64,000 nt of DNA from CAZIGM01 sp964538675 (GTDB lineage Bacteria > Bacillota > Bacilli > Tepidibacillales > Tepidibacillaceae), in assembly GCA_964538675.1 (NCBI GenBank), contig CAZIGM010000001.1, forward strand, positions 28,904 to 92,903, read 5' to 3'. The translations under genes were made by a program, and so were the position numbers. The notes below the pieces were generated by a model. The model saw only the letters and a list, made by a program, of their open reading frames with translations. It had not been told where the DNA came from and searched no databases. The first letter of the stretch is position 1. Each line of letters starts with the position of its first letter. Shown here one piece after another: positions 29,153 to 38,564 of this stretch.

Positions 29153-30268
29153 CTATTTATTAAAATATTTAATTATAATATCTGCAATTCTATCTGATGC
29201 ATAGCCATCTCCATAAGGATTAACTGTTTTAGTCATTTTATCATAAGCTGATTTATTGCTAAGTAATTCATGTGCAGTATTATAAATTTCATCTTCATCT
29301 GAACCTACTAATTTTAATGTTCCAGCATCAATACCCTCTGGTCGTTCCGTCGTATCACGCAAAACAAGAACAGGAACCCCAAAAGATGGCACCTCTTCTT
29401 GCAAACCACCTGAATCGGTAAGAACCAAATATGCTTTAGCTTCAAAATTATGAAAATCAATTACATCTAACGGTTCTATTAAATGAATGCAGTCATTATT
29501 ACCCAAAATCTTATAAGCCATTTCTTGAACTAATGGATTTAGGTGAACAGGAAAGACTACAGCTATATCATCATGCATCTCTACTAAACGATTAATAGCT
29601 CGAAATATTCTTTCCATCGGAGCTCCAAGATTCTCTCTCCTGTGAGAAGTCATTAATACCATTCTTTTATCCTTTATTTTTTTAAATATAGGATGAAAAT
29701 AATCTTGACGTACTGTAGTTTTAAAAGAATCTATTACGGTGTTACCTGTAACAAAAATATTATCATTTTTTTTATTTTCTTTTAATAGGTTGTTAGCTGA
29801 CCACTCTGTAGGTGCGAAATGTATGTCTGCTAAAACACCAGTAAGCTGACGATTAATTTCCTCTGGAAAAGGTGAATTCTTATTCCATGTTCTTAACCCA
29901 GCTTCAACATGACCTATTGGTACTTGATGATAAAATGCAGCTAAACTGCCCAAAAAAGTAGTACTAGTATCACCATGTACTAGTACAATATCTGGTTTTT
30001 CTTTATTAATTACTTCTTCTAATCCCTTTAATGCATGTATAGCTATTTCAGCTAACGTTTGCTTTTCCTTCATTATATTAAGATCATATTCTGGAGTAAT
30101 ATTAAATACCTCCAAAACTTGATCAAGCATTTCTCTGTGTTGTGCTGTAACACATACAATACTCTCAAAATTTTCTTTTCTATGTTGTAATACCTGTACT
30201 AATGGTGCCATTTTTATTGCTTCTGGTCTAGTGCCGAAAATTGTTAAAACTTTAATTTTTTTGTTCAT
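29153..30268 (-). CDS. wecB: UDP-N-acetylglucosamine 2-epimerase (non-hydrolysing)
   Basis: Interconverts UDP-GlcNAc and UDP-ManNAc, a precursor for teichoic-acid linkage units or pyruvylated wall polymers, the usual ligands of SLH domains. 371 residues with GTRPEAIKMAPL at the N terminus, HVEAGLRTW...PEEINRQL and DSGGLQEE near the C terminus. It is 11 nt from upp, probably the same transcript; the upp-wecB-atp order is common in Bacillota (B. subtilis name mnaA). Confidence 0.94.
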   Translation of the reverse strand: MNKKIKVLTIFGTRPEAIKMAPLVQVLQHRKENFESIVCVTAQHREMLDQVLEVFNITPEYDLNIMKEKQTLAEIAIHALKGLEEVINKEKPDIVLVHGDTSTTFLGSLAAFYHQVPIGHVEAGLRTWNKNSPFPEEINRQLTGVLADIHFAPTEWSANNLLKENKKNDNIFVTGNTVIDSFKTTVRQDYFHPIFKKIKDKRMVLMTSHRRENLGAPMERIFRAINRLVEMHDDIAVVFPVHLNPLVQEMAYKILGNNDCIHLIEPLDVIDFHNFEAKAYLVLTDSGGLQEEVPSFGVPVLVLRDTTERPEGIDAGTLKLVGSDEDEIYNTAHELLSNKSAYDKMTKTVNPYGDGYASDRIADIIIKYFNK

Positions 30269-30279
30269 ATTAGCACTCC

Positions 30280-30909
30280 CTATTTTGTTCCAAATAACCT
30301 ATCACCCGCGTCACCCAACCCTGGAACAATATACCCATGATCATTTAATTTCTCATCTACTGCCGCAACATATATATCAACATCTTCATGATCATCTTGA
30401 ACTCGCTTTATTCCTTCAGGGGCAGCTATCAAACACATAAGTTTTATGTTTTTTGCTTCTTTTTTCTTAAGTAAGTGAATAGCTGCTGATGCTGATCCTC
30501 CAGTCGCTAACATTGGATCAATTACTATTAAATCACGTTCGGCAATATCTGGAGGTAATTTTATATAATATTCAACGGGATTTAATGTTTCTGGATCTCT
30601 ATATAAACCTACGTGTCCAACCTTCGCAGATGGTATTATTTTTAATATTCCATCAACCATTCCTAAGCCTGCTCGTAAAATTGGAATAATCCCAACTTTT
30701 TTACCTTCTACTATCTTAGAATTTGTCTTGCTAACAGGTGTTACAATCTCTACATCTTTTAGTGGTAAATCCCTAGTTATTTCGTAAGCCATTAAAGTAG
30801 CTACTTCATCCACTAATTCACGAAATTCCTTAGTTCCTGTTTTTTTGTTTCTTATGTGAGTTAGTTTATGTTGAATCAAAGGATGATCAAATACATACAA
30901 CTTAGACAT
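30280..30909 (-). CDS. upp: Uracil phosphoribosyltransferase
   Basis: Salvage enzyme forming UMP from uracil and PRPP. 209 residues; the PRPP loop appears as VIDPMLATGGSASAAIHLLK and the uracil-binding region as DGILKIIPSAKVGHVGLYRDPE plus the C-terminal LGDAGDRLFGTK. GGAGGG ribosome site six nt before ATG. Downstream of glyA with a 39-nt gap. Confidence 0.97.
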   Translation of the reverse strand: MSKLYVFDHPLIQHKLTHIRNKKTGTKEFRELVDEVATLMAYEITRDLPLKDVEIVTPVSKTNSKIVEGKKVGIIPILRAGLGMVDGILKIIPSAKVGHVGLYRDPETLNPVEYYIKLPPDIAERDLIVIDPMLATGGSASAAIHLLKKKEAKNIKLMCLIAAPEGIKRVQDDHEDVDIYVAAVDEKLNDHGYIVPGLGDAGDRLFGTK

Positions 30910-30948
30910 TCTATCCCTCCCATATTTTTCGTAATTAATAATTGGTTA

Positions 30949-32184
30949 CTATTCATATAAAGGATACTTTTTGGTAAGTTGATCTACTCTATCCTTTGCG
31001 TTTATGTGAATTTCTTGATTATCAGGATTTTTGATTGTCATTTCTATAATATCAGCTATCTCATCCATTGCTTCCAGTCCCATACCTCTAGTTGTTACAG
31101 CAGCAGTGCCAATTCTAATTCCACTTGTTACAAATGGGCTTTTCTGTTCAAATGGAATAGTATTCTTATTGCATGTAACCCCCACTTCATCAAGTATATG
31201 TTCAGCATCTTTTCCCGTGATATCCATATTCGTTAAATCTATTAATATCAGGTGGTTATCCGTTCCACCAGATACTAATCTAAACCCTTTTTCTGTTAGC
31301 CTTTGTGCAAGTCTTTTGCAATTATCTACTACTTTTATGGCATATTCTCTAAACTCAGGTTGTAATACTTCACCAAAAGCAACTGCCTTTGCAGCAATTA
31401 CATGCATTAATGGTCCACCTTGAATACCAGGGAATATTGCTTTATCAATAGCTTTTGCATACTCTTCTTTACAAAGAATCATGCCACCTCGTGGACCACG
31501 TAATGTCTTATGCGTTGTCGTCGTAACAAAGTCTGCATATGGAACCGGGCTAGGATGCTGACCTGCAGCCACTAATCCTGCTATATGTGCCATATCAACC
31601 ATAAATAAAGCTCCAACTTCGTCTGCAATTTCTTTTATCTTACTAAAATCAATAATTCTTGGATATGCGCTAGCTCCTGCAACAATTAATTTTGGCTTAT
31701 TAGCAATTGCTAACTCTTTAACTTTTTCATAATCAATAAGTTCTGTTTCTTTGTCAACTTGGTATGAAATAAAATTATATAAAACTCCAGAGAAATTCAC
31801 TGAACTTCCGTGAGTTAGATGTCCACCATGAGAAAGATCCATTCCTAAAACTGTTTCTCCTGGCTTTAATACTGAAAAATAGACAGCCATATTAGCCTGG
31901 GCACCAGAATGAGGTTGTACGTTTGCGTGTTCAGCATTAAATATTTCTTTTGCTCGATCCCTAGCTATATCTTCAACTATATCTACAAATTCACAGCCAC
32001 CATAATATCTTTTCCCAGGATATCCTTCAGCATATTTGTTTGTTAATACAGTTCCTAATGTTTCTAATACAGCTTTACTAACAAAATTCTCTGAAGCAAT
32101 TAATTCTATTTTTGAGCGTTGACGGTTAAGTTCTAGATTTATCGCTTCTGCAATTTTAAAATCATTCTTTTTCAAATTTTCCAT
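30949..32184 (-). CDS. glyA: Serine hydroxymethyltransferase
   Basis: PLP enzyme that converts serine and tetrahydrofolate to glycine and methylene-THF. 411 residues; PLP lysine in TTTTHKTLRGPRGG, EVGALFMVDMAHIAGLVAAG and GKRYYGG are diagnostic. I chose the second ATG (32184): GGGGGAT lies six nt upstream, between the two candidate ATGs. Confidence 0.97.
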   Translation of the reverse strand: MENLKKNDFKIAEAINLELNRQRSKIELIASENFVSKAVLETLGTVLTNKYAEGYPGKRYYGGCEFVDIVEDIARDRAKEIFNAEHANVQPHSGAQANMAVYFSVLKPGETVLGMDLSHGGHLTHGSSVNFSGVLYNFISYQVDKETELIDYEKVKELAIANKPKLIVAGASAYPRIIDFSKIKEIADEVGALFMVDMAHIAGLVAAGQHPSPVPYADFVTTTTHKTLRGPRGGMILCKEEYAKAIDKAIFPGIQGGPLMHVIAAKAVAFGEVLQPEFREYAIKVVDNCKRLAQRLTEKGFRLVSGGTDNHLILIDLTNMDITGKDAEHILDEVGVTCNKNTIPFEQKSPFVTSGIRIGTAAVTTRGMGLEAMDEIADIIEMTIKNPDNQEIHINAKDRVDQLTKKYPLYE

Positions 32185-32209
32185 AATTAAATCCCCCATA
32201 TAATGTTAT

Positions 32210-32773
32210 TTAATTTTGACCTTCATAATATTTAGTATATCGAGCACGTTCTCCTCCAATTAGCTTTGGTCTTGTACCTGCCATAGTGAGATGTGCTTGA
32301 CCAATATTCTTTATAGATGATCTCATTGGAACTGCTACATGCTTTAGATGCATTCCAATAAATGTATCTCCAATATCTATACCTGCATCAGCCTTAATAA
32401 ATTCTACTAATACTGGATCGGTTAGATGATTATAAGCATGTGTTGAAACAGCACCTCCAGCCTTTAATACTGGAACGACCGTTACTACTTCTAACTTAAA
32501 CTTTTCCGCAGTAGTCCTCTCTACTACTAAAGCACGATTGATATGCTCGCATCCTTGAAAGGCTAAATGAAAATCATATTTATCTCGATGTTGCAACAGT
32601 ACTTTAAATATTTCTCTCGCAACTTCTTCATTACTATTAGTTCCAATCTTCTCTCCAAGAACTTCACTTGTGCTAATACCAACAACCAAGATATTATTAT
32701 TATTTAATGGATAGGCTTTTAACAATTCAGTTGTTGCTATATCTACTTGAGAATTAATGTTCTTTAAATTCAT
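32210..32773 (-). CDS. ywlG: YwlG/UPF0340 family protein (TIGR01440)
   Basis: A 187-residue conserved protein of unknown function that in Bacilli always neighbours glyA and rpiB. The region GADIGDTFIGMHL-like (DAGIDIGDTFIGMHLKHVAVP) and the C-terminal RPKLIGGERARYTKYYEG are characteristic. No catalytic motif can be assigned from sequence. Five nt from rpiB. Confidence 0.88.
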   Translation of the reverse strand: MNLKNINSQVDIATTELLKAYPLNNNNILVVGISTSEVLGEKIGTNSNEEVAREIFKVLLQHRDKYDFHLAFQGCEHINRALVVERTTAEKFKLEVVTVVPVLKAGGAVSTHAYNHLTDPVLVEFIKADAGIDIGDTFIGMHLKHVAVPMRSSIKNIGQAHLTMAGTRPKLIGGERARYTKYYEGQN

Positions 32774-32778
32774 AGTTT

Positions 32779-33225
32779 TTATCTCTCACCATTTTCTATT
32801 TTACTTATCTTATGTAATCTTTTTTCATGGCGACCACCTTCAAACTCTTCTTGTAACCATATTTCCACTATTTCCAAAGCAACATTCAATCCTGTTGTCC
32901 TCCCACCTAGACATAAAATATTAGAATTATTATGTTGACGTGTAACTTTTGCTGTATAACAATCCTGTACTAATGCAGCACGTATACCCTTAACTTTGTT
33001 AGCAGCAATCGACATTCCTATCCCTGTACCACAAATTAAAATTCCACGGTCTACTTCATTATTTATAACTTTTTGTGTTACAGGGTAAGCATAGTCAGGA
33101 TAGTCTACTGACTCAATACCGTCTGTACCTAAATCTTCATACTCAATTTCTAACTCAGTCATAATAGCTTTAATATGTTCTTTTAGTTCATAACCCCCAT
33201 GATCTGATGCAATAGCAACTTTCAT
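32779..33225 (-). CDS. rpiB: Ribose-5-phosphate isomerase B
   Basis: RpiB/LacA/LacB fold, 148 residues; interconverts ribose-5-phosphate and ribulose-5-phosphate. SDHGGYELK, the catalytic cysteine in ILICGTGIGMSIAANK and the basic C-terminal R-H-E-K-R region are present. The ATG at 33225 is preferred, nine nt after GGGGG; an in-frame TTG three codons upstream is adjacent to that site. YwlF in B. subtilis nomenclature. Confidence 0.93.
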   Translation of the reverse strand: MKVAIASDHGGYELKEHIKAIMTELEIEYEDLGTDGIESVDYPDYAYPVTQKVINNEVDRGILICGTGIGMSIAANKVKGIRAALVQDCYTAKVTRQHNNSNILCLGGRTTGLNVALEIVEIWLQEEFEGGRHEKRLHKISKIENGER

Positions 33226-33283
33226 CAAATTCAACCCCCATTATTTCTGGTTAATATCTAATATATTATACCTTATTTACTAA

Positions 33284-33312
33284 TAAAAAAAAAAGAGAGA
33301 GTTATCCCTCTT
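33284..33312 (-). terminator. Terminator, repeat-side copy next to the long MITE
   Basis: Short hairpin (AAGAG...CTCTT on the minus strand) followed by a long T tract (about 12). It is one of two near-identical 21-bp direct repeats that flank the MITE; the other copy (33556-33576) sits just after the ywlE-like stop. Confidence 0.6.
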
Positions 33313-33313
33313 C

Positions 33314-33527
33314 AGGCTGTTGAAAATTGTCCAATTTTTGCGTTACTGGTAGCATATGTAGTTTACAACGTGCTCACGATGTCCGTTACCTTTCTTCTAA
33401 TAGAGTAAAATACGGAAGAAAGGTACTCCCATAAGTCACACTAACGTAACCTACATATACTTTTGCTCAATGTAAATTCCGTTCCTCAATTTAAGCGTGC
33501 CTTGAACTTGAACATTTTCAACAGCCT
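33314..33527. mobile_element. MITE with AGGCTGTTGAAAA terminal inverted repeats, long form
   Basis: A 214-bp element bounded by AGGCTGTTGAAAAT and its inverse complement, with the inverted pairing continuing imperfectly for about 25 bp. Internal palindromes (ACCTTTCTTC / GAAGAAAGGT) are present and no coding frame, so it is non-autonomous. It fills most of the 350-bp gap between rpiB and the ywlE-like gene. Two 120-bp shorter relatives lie at 41075-41194 and 41244-41463. Direct flanking copies of a terminator hairpin accompany it. Confidence 0.8.
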
Positions 33528-33578
33528 GTTATTTTGTTAACTTTATAAACATTCTAAAGAAAGAGTTATTTCTCTTAT

Positions 33579-34277
33579 TTATTTTTCATCAATTTCATTT
33601 ATACTATCATGTTTTTTTAAAAAATTATCAATTGATTCTTCTATTTCTTTTGCAGTCAATCGATATGTTTCCAAATCCCTTCCGTAAGGGTCAGCTATAT
33701 CTAAAGTCAATATTTTTTCTGTTATCTTCTCTATTTCATTTAAATCTTCTTTAATTATTTCCTTAAAATCATTTTTATATCGATTTATCTCTACTAATAT
33801 TCTATCTGTTTCTTTGAGTAGGAAGTTATACTTTTCTTCTAATTGTTCTATCATCAATTGATTCATTGAAAGAAATTTCTCTTTCTTGTTTTCAACTTCA
33901 GTATATAATTCTTTTAATCTCTCTTGACTTTCTTTTATATCTTCATTAAAAAGACTAAATTCTTTTAATGTATAAATTTTTTCTGTTTTAGTAGGGTTTT
34001 GATCAATCAAGATTTGTTTATGATTATTGGTCATTGTTAATATAATATCTGACCAATCCAGCAACTCTTCTGTAACTTTTTGCGATTGATGATTCTCATT
34101 TATATATTCATTAATAATTGTTTGTGCGTGTTCAGAATAGGAATCCCCATCAATTGCAGCTAACCCAGCTGACTTAACTTCAATATCTAAATTATCTTCT
34201 AAAATCTTTTTTTTCAAAATTTTCTCAGCCATTGGGCTTCGACAAGTATTTCCAGTACAAACAAATAATATATTCAT
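33579..34277 (-). CDS. ywlE: Low-molecular-weight phosphatase, YwlE-like protein arginine phosphatase with helical insertion
   Basis: 232 residues. The P-loop C7-T-G-N-T11-C12-R13-S is exactly the YwlE form; the threonine at position 11 distinguishes protein-arginine phosphatases from tyrosine phosphatases. The general-acid loop D196-P-Y-G is near the C terminus. Between them about 80 extra residues (roughly 112-190), rich in Lys, Glu and Leu, look helical or coiled coil, making the protein about half again as long as YwlE (about 150). I chose the ATG at 34277, with AAAGG upstream, because the family begins MNILFVC; an ATG nine codons upstream is possible. Its position in the ywl cluster supports the name. 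Confidence 0.85.
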   Translation of the reverse strand: MNILFVCTGNTCRSPMAEKILKKKILEDNLDIEVKSAGLAAIDGDSYSEHAQTIINEYINENHQSQKVTEELLDWSDIILTMTNNHKQILIDQNPTKTEKIYTLKEFSLFNEDIKESQERLKELYTEVENKKEKFLSMNQLMIEQLEEKYNFLLKETDRILVEINRYKNDFKEIIKEDLNEIEKITEKILTLDIADPYGRDLETYRLTAKEIEESIDNFLKKHDSINEIDEK

Positions 34278-34347
34278 AGTATCAAACCTTTCCAGTAAAT
34301 TCATCCCTATTAATCCTTTAAAATATATTATTATTTATTTAATGCTT

Positions 34348-35088
34348 TTATTGTAAATTATATACTAAATATAATATCAAAAATCCTACCGCAATGCCTA
34401 CCTGTCCAAAAATCCTATTAAGTTTTAAACACTCTGGACCAACTTCTGTAACAACTAAATAAATCATAGCTCCACTTGCAATAGATAATCCAATTGAAAT
34501 CCAATGTGAAAAAATCTCCCCGACAATTAAACTTATTATTGCCCCAACTGGTATAAATAGTCCTGTCATTAAAGGTAATAGTACTACATTTCTTCTGGAT
34601 AAATTACCTAAATACAAAGTTGAAGCTACACTAAGTCCTTCTGGAATATTATGTAATGCTATTATAAAAGCTACCCTTATTCCTAAATCTGTATGACTAA
34701 CATAGCCTGCTCCAATTGCTAATCCTTCAGGTATATTATGTAATGCTATAGCCATTGTCATAAAATAACCCATACGCAAATAGTAATTTCTAGAACTATT
34801 TTTGTTGTAAATAGATTCTGAATGTGAAAAAAATCTTAATAAAATTTTATCAAATATAACCATAATTACAATGCCAATAAGTGCACCAATAATTGTATAA
34901 AAAATATTCCCATATTTTAATGATGTGGGAATTAAATCGACTAGAACTAACAAACCCATCATTCCAGTGGCTATTCCTAAATAAAAAGCTAAAGTACTTG
35001 AACTTGGTCTACCAAATAACAATAATATTAAACCCCCAAGACCTGTTGCCAATCCCGATAACAAACTTAATATTAAAAGATGTTCCAT
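34348..35088 (-). CDS. ZIP family metal transporter
   Basis: A 246-residue membrane protein with eight predicted helices. The paired metal-site motifs HNIPEGLAIGAGY and HNIPEGLSVAS are the hallmark of ZupT/ZIP transporters, which import Zn2+ or other divalent metals. It starts 3 nt after the mntP stop, so the two are co-translated. A ZIP gene is not part of the B. subtilis ywl cluster; its metal cannot be told from sequence. Confidence 0.9.
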   Translation of the reverse strand: MEHLLILSLLSGLATGLGGLILLLFGRPSSSTLAFYLGIATGMMGLLVLVDLIPTSLKYGNIFYTIIGALIGIVIMVIFDKILLRFFSHSESIYNKNSSRNYYLRMGYFMTMAIALHNIPEGLAIGAGYVSHTDLGIRVAFIIALHNIPEGLSVASTLYLGNLSRRNVVLLPLMTGLFIPVGAIISLIVGEIFSHWISIGLSIASGAMIYLVVTEVGPECLKLNRIFGQVGIAVGFLILYLVYNLQ

Positions 35089-35091
35089 AGG

Positions 35092-35616
35092 CTAAACCAA
35101 AAACTTAATTCCAATTATTATTAAAACAATTCCACCAAATATTTCTCCATAGTCACCAGCTAATATATTAATTTTATTACCTAAATATAGTCCAAGTCCT
35201 GACATCACTGTTCCAAAAAAACCAAATATAAATATTACTGAACATAAACTTAATGAATTAAGACCTAACGAAAAGCCTGTAGACAAAGCATCTATGCTCA
35301 CACTAAAAGCTATTAAGATTAAACCGAACAGATTAGAATAATCCAACTTGTTATTTTTTACACCAATAACTGCTGACCAAAGCATATTAGACCCCAAAAT
35401 CACTAAGATTATTCCTCCTATAGGTTCAGCAATATTCCCAACATATGTTGCCAGATACTTACCACTAACAAGACCTACTAAAGGCATAATTATATGAAAT
35501 ATTCCAATTGTAATACTTATCTTAAAAATATTTTTCCAACTTATCTTCTGTAACCCTAACCCAATTCCTAAAGAAAAGGCATCCATTCCTAAAGCAATTG
35601 CTAATAAAACAATCAT
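35092..35616 (-). CDS. mntP: Manganese efflux pump MntP
   Basis: 174 residues, six predicted helices, with the paired aspartates of the family in MDAFSLGIGLG (TM1) and SIDALSTGFSLG (TM4). Exports Mn2+. I chose ATG 35616 because GGAGG lies six nt upstream; the frame extends 14 codons further without a ribosome site. B. subtilis ywlD holds the same position after ywlC. Confidence 0.92.
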   Translation of the reverse strand: MIVLLAIALGMDAFSLGIGLGLQKISWKNIFKISITIGIFHIIMPLVGLVSGKYLATYVGNIAEPIGGIILVILGSNMLWSAVIGVKNNKLDYSNLFGLILIAFSVSIDALSTGFSLGLNSLSLCSVIFIFGFFGTVMSGLGLYLGNKINILAGDYGEIFGGIVLIIIGIKFLV

Positions 35617-35687
35617 AATGTTTCCTCCATAACCTCTTGTCAATCCTTGTCCCTTCAAAGTTATGCAGGAAATTATGATTTAATGAT

Positions 35688-36755
35688 TCATTTTGATAAA
35701 TCTATAATATATTTATTTGCAGCCTTAATTACTCTATTCATAATTGAATGTCCAATTCCTTTTTCTTCCACAGCCTCAACTATTATATAATTGATATTAT
35801 TTAAATCAAAGATTCTTAAAGCATCATATAAATGTTCAGCCATTGGATAGAGGTTATCTTTATTCCCGTAAGCTAAAGTAATGTCGGCATTTACAAATAG
35901 ACTTTTATGCTCTTCTAAAGTTAATACCCCTACACTTTTCCCTAGTTTAAATTGTTCACTAACAAGTAACTTTATTTTGTTAATTATCTCCAGTTCGTTT
36001 CCTTTAACTATAACCATTTCCCCTTTAGGTGCATAATGTTTGTATTTTATCCCTGGAGAACGAGGTTGATCATTTTTTTCGTTTGTAGTATCTATCTCTA
36101 CTTCCCCCAATACTTCCTTTAATTCTTCTATAGTTACTCCACCTGGTCGTAATATTAATGGAATTTCTCCACTTACATCTATTACAGTAGATTCGATTCC
36201 AACACCTGTTGCTCCACTATCGACAATACCTTCTATTTTACCATTTAAGTCATTTAATACATGTTCTGATGTTGTAGGGCTTGGTTTGCCTGAACTATTT
36301 GCACTTGGAGCTGCTATTGGAATACTTGCGTTTTCTAATATTGATAATGCAATAGGATGATTAGGCATTCTAACAGCTATTGTGTTTAACCCCGCAGTAA
36401 CTAAGTCTGATATTCCATCTTTTTTCTTAAAAACTATTGTCAATGGACCAGGCCAAAATTTAGTTATTAACAATCGACTAGTTTCATTAACTTCATCGGT
36501 TAAATCATATAACTGTTCTATATTAGCAATATGTACTATTAATGGATTGTCACTTGGACGTCCTTTTGCAATAAAAATATTTTTTACTGCTTCTTTATCT
36601 AAAGCATTAGCTCCCAATCCATAAACTGTTTCTGTTGGAAATGCTATTACTTCTCCATCTTTTAGTTTCTCAGCAACTTCTTTAATTGCAATAATTGATT
36701 CTTTGGTATTATCATCATAGATCTTCCATATCTTTGTCTTTTTCTTTTCCAACAC
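35688..36755 (-). CDS. ywlC: L-threonylcarbamoyladenylate synthase (Sua5/YwlC)
   Basis: Makes threonylcarbamoyl-AMP for the universal tRNA t6A37 modification. 355 residues: YrdC domain (about 20-215; FPTETVYGLGANA, KGRPSDNPLIVHI, APSANSSGKPSPT) and the C-terminal Sua5 domain after a linker containing SPGIKYKHYAP. The start is GTG after AGGTG. The upstream intergenic region contains a DnaA-box cluster. Confidence 0.95.
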   Translation of the reverse strand: MLEKKKTKIWKIYDDNTKESIIAIKEVAEKLKDGEVIAFPTETVYGLGANALDKEAVKNIFIAKGRPSDNPLIVHIANIEQLYDLTDEVNETSRLLITKFWPGPLTIVFKKKDGISDLVTAGLNTIAVRMPNHPIALSILENASIPIAAPSANSSGKPSPTTSEHVLNDLNGKIEGIVDSGATGVGIESTVIDVSGEIPLILRPGGVTIEELKEVLGEVEIDTTNEKNDQPRSPGIKYKHYAPKGEMVIVKGNELEIINKIKLLVSEQFKLGKSVGVLTLEEHKSLFVNADITLAYGNKDNLYPMAEHLYDALRIFDLNNINYIIVEAVEEKGIGHSIMNRVIKAANKYIIDLSK

Positions 36756-36842
36756 ATGTCACCTATCTCTTATTTTTAATTAAATTAAAGCTTATTTTAA
36801 ATACTATTACAACATAATTTACGAATAATATTTGCAATAAAG

Positions 36843-36993
36843 TTATTAACAGTCTGTTAATAAGCTGGGGATAACTATCTGGATAAATTCATTATTTACT
36901 AAATCAGCTAAATTAAATAAAAAAAAGCCAGATTATATTAAATCGGGCTTAATATTATTTAATTACTAAATATTTTTCAACACTTTATCCACA
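36843..36993. promoter_or_regulatory. DnaA-box cluster upstream of ywlC
   Basis: Perfect DnaA box TTATCCACA (36985-36993), two single-mismatch boxes on the minus strand, TTATCCCCA (36866-36874) and TTATCCAGA (36878-36886), and a palindrome of two weaker boxes TTATTAACA (36843-36851 and its inverse at 36855-36863), all in AT-rich DNA. From memory, ywlC is one of the intergenic DnaA-binding clusters of B. subtilis, so conservation is plausible. The spoIIR terminator lies inside the interval. Confidence 0.6.
36919..36950 (-). terminator. Terminator of spoIIR
   Basis: Minus-strand hairpin AAGCCcGATT / AATCtGGCTT followed by eight T, about 58 nt after the spoIIR stop. Confidence 0.85.
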
Positions 36994-37007
36994 AGATTTC
37001 AACATTG

Positions 37008-37628
37008 TTACGCTTTGAAAAATTGTTTTATCTTATTTACTATATCAGCAATGAAAAATCTAACTTCAACATCTTCATCTTCTATAGTAGTCTTAATTCC
37101 TTCTATTGCATCAATATCTTGGACTGCACTACTTGTTGACATATCAATAAAACATAATGGAGGAAATAATACACACCACCAATTTTCCCCTTCGCCAGCT
37201 CCTATAGTGATTCTTAAGGCTTCATAGTCTCCTGCTGGATACACAGCTTGACCATACATTTTTGTTGGGAAAGGAAACGTGCCTAGTTCAACTTTTAATG
37301 ACTGATGATAAGTAAAACCATTTACTTCAATAATTTCTTTTACCAGTCTATCTATTTCAGGTATGTTTTGCTCAATGATTAATCTAGCTTCATCAATATT
37401 CTCAATTTTATTTACCCATTGGTTAATTTGATCAACAACTACATCAGTTACTTCTCTTTTTAACCATTGATCCTCAATAGAATCACTATTAGCAATAATT
37501 CTAAGACGTATAGCTTCTTCTGGTATAGTTGATTGATTAGAAATTGCTATAACCGAATCTTGTTTTCCATTGCTCCAACTCATTAGTAGAATAATAGAAA
37601 TAAATAATATGTATGACACTTTTCTCAT
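37008..37628 (-). CDS. spoIIR: Stage II sporulation protein R
   Basis: Forespore-made signal that activates the pro-sigma-E protease SpoIIGA across the septum. 206 residues: an N-terminal signal or anchor segment (VSYILFISIILLMSWS), then RLRIIANSDSIEDQWLKREVTDVVV and VYPAGDYEALRITIGAGEGENWWCVLFPPLCF, the family signature. I chose ATG 37628, with GAGGGG upstream. A sigma-F promoter precedes it. Confidence 0.95.
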   Translation of the reverse strand: MRKVSYILFISIILLMSWSNGKQDSVIAISNQSTIPEEAIRLRIIANSDSIEDQWLKREVTDVVVDQINQWVNKIENIDEARLIIEQNIPEIDRLVKEIIEVNGFTYHQSLKVELGTFPFPTKMYGQAVYPAGDYEALRITIGAGEGENWWCVLFPPLCFIDMSTSSAVQDIDAIEGIKTTIEDEDVEVRFFIADIVNKIKQFFKA

Positions 37629-37659
37629 AAACGTTTCCCCTCTCATTTCTCTTTAGTTA

Positions 37660-37689
37660 CAGTATGACCTGAAACTTGGGAGGTTAAAC
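37660..37689 (-). promoter_or_regulatory. Sigma-F promoter of spoIIR
   Basis: Minus-strand -35 GTTTA, 15-nt spacer, -10 GGTCATACTG, against the sigma-F consensus GYWTA-N15-GGNRANAHTR (one mismatch, the R). It lies 32 nt upstream of the ATG and just inside the gap after prmC. spoIIR is a known sigma-F target, so sequence and biology agree. Confidence 0.75.
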
Positions 37690-37706
37690 GTAGAAAAATA
37701 TCTATA

Positions 37707-38558
37707 TTAGAACCAACCTATTATAATCCTTGAAACTCCTTGATAATCAACAATTGTTTTTGTTTCCTTAGCTCCATGATTTTTTAAAAGAGTGTTTAAT
37801 TTTTTTTCCTGTCCTATTCCTATTTCAAAGGCAATAATACCCGGTTGTTTTAATATTTTTTGACTATCTATTAAAATTTTACGGTAATATTCCAGTCCAT
37901 CTTTACCGCCATTTAATGCCAATATCGGTTCATAGTTTTTGACTTCAGGCATTAATTGTAGAATATCAGTACTAGGTATATACGGGGGATTTGAAGCTAT
38001 TATGTCAACATATATTTCTTTATCTAGTAAAGGACCAAGGAGATCACCTTGATGAAAAGTTACATTTGCCTTCAATTTCTTTGCATTATCAGCAGCTGTC
38101 AGTAATGCTTCATTTGAAATATCGACAGTATGAATCTTCCATGTTTTTTTTTCCAAAGCTAGTGTAACAGCTATTGCACCACTACCAGTACCGACATCTA
38201 AAACAGTTATTGGCTCACTCTTCCATAGAATACCTGCTTCATTAATGATTGCTTCAATAAGTAATTCTGTTTCTGGTCGTGGAATTAGAACATTAGGATT
38301 AACATTAAAGTCTCTACCATAGAAATTCTGAATCCCTGTAATATACTGTAGGGGTTCATGATTTATTCTTCTATCTATTAATCTATTTAATAAATTGAAC
38401 TCCTCTTGATTCATCTTTTCAAATAAATTAAAAATAAACTTACTTCTATCCCAATTATATATATTACATATTAGAACTTCTGCATTTAAACTGGCATTTT
38501 CTATATTGCTCTGTTCTAAAATTAAAATCGCCTTATCAAAAGCCTCTTTTACTGTCAT
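37707..38558 (-). CDS. prmC: Peptide chain release factor N5-glutamine methyltransferase
   Basis: SAM-dependent enzyme that methylates the glutamine of the GGQ motif in release factors. 283 residues; N-terminal helical domain, then DVGTGSGAIAVTLAL (SAM site) and the catalytic NPPY motif (ASNPPYIP). It starts 6 nt after prfA, its substrate gene, as in most bacteria. Confidence 0.96.
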   Translation of the reverse strand: MTVKEAFDKAILILEQSNIENASLNAEVLICNIYNWDRSKFIFNLFEKMNQEEFNLLNRLIDRRINHEPLQYITGIQNFYGRDFNVNPNVLIPRPETELLIEAIINEAGILWKSEPITVLDVGTGSGAIAVTLALEKKTWKIHTVDISNEALLTAADNAKKLKANVTFHQGDLLGPLLDKEIYVDIIASNPPYIPSTDILQLMPEVKNYEPILALNGGKDGLEYYRKILIDSQKILKQPGIIAFEIGIGQEKKLNTLLKNHGAKETKTIVDYQGVSRIIIGWF

Positions 38559-38564
38559 CTATCA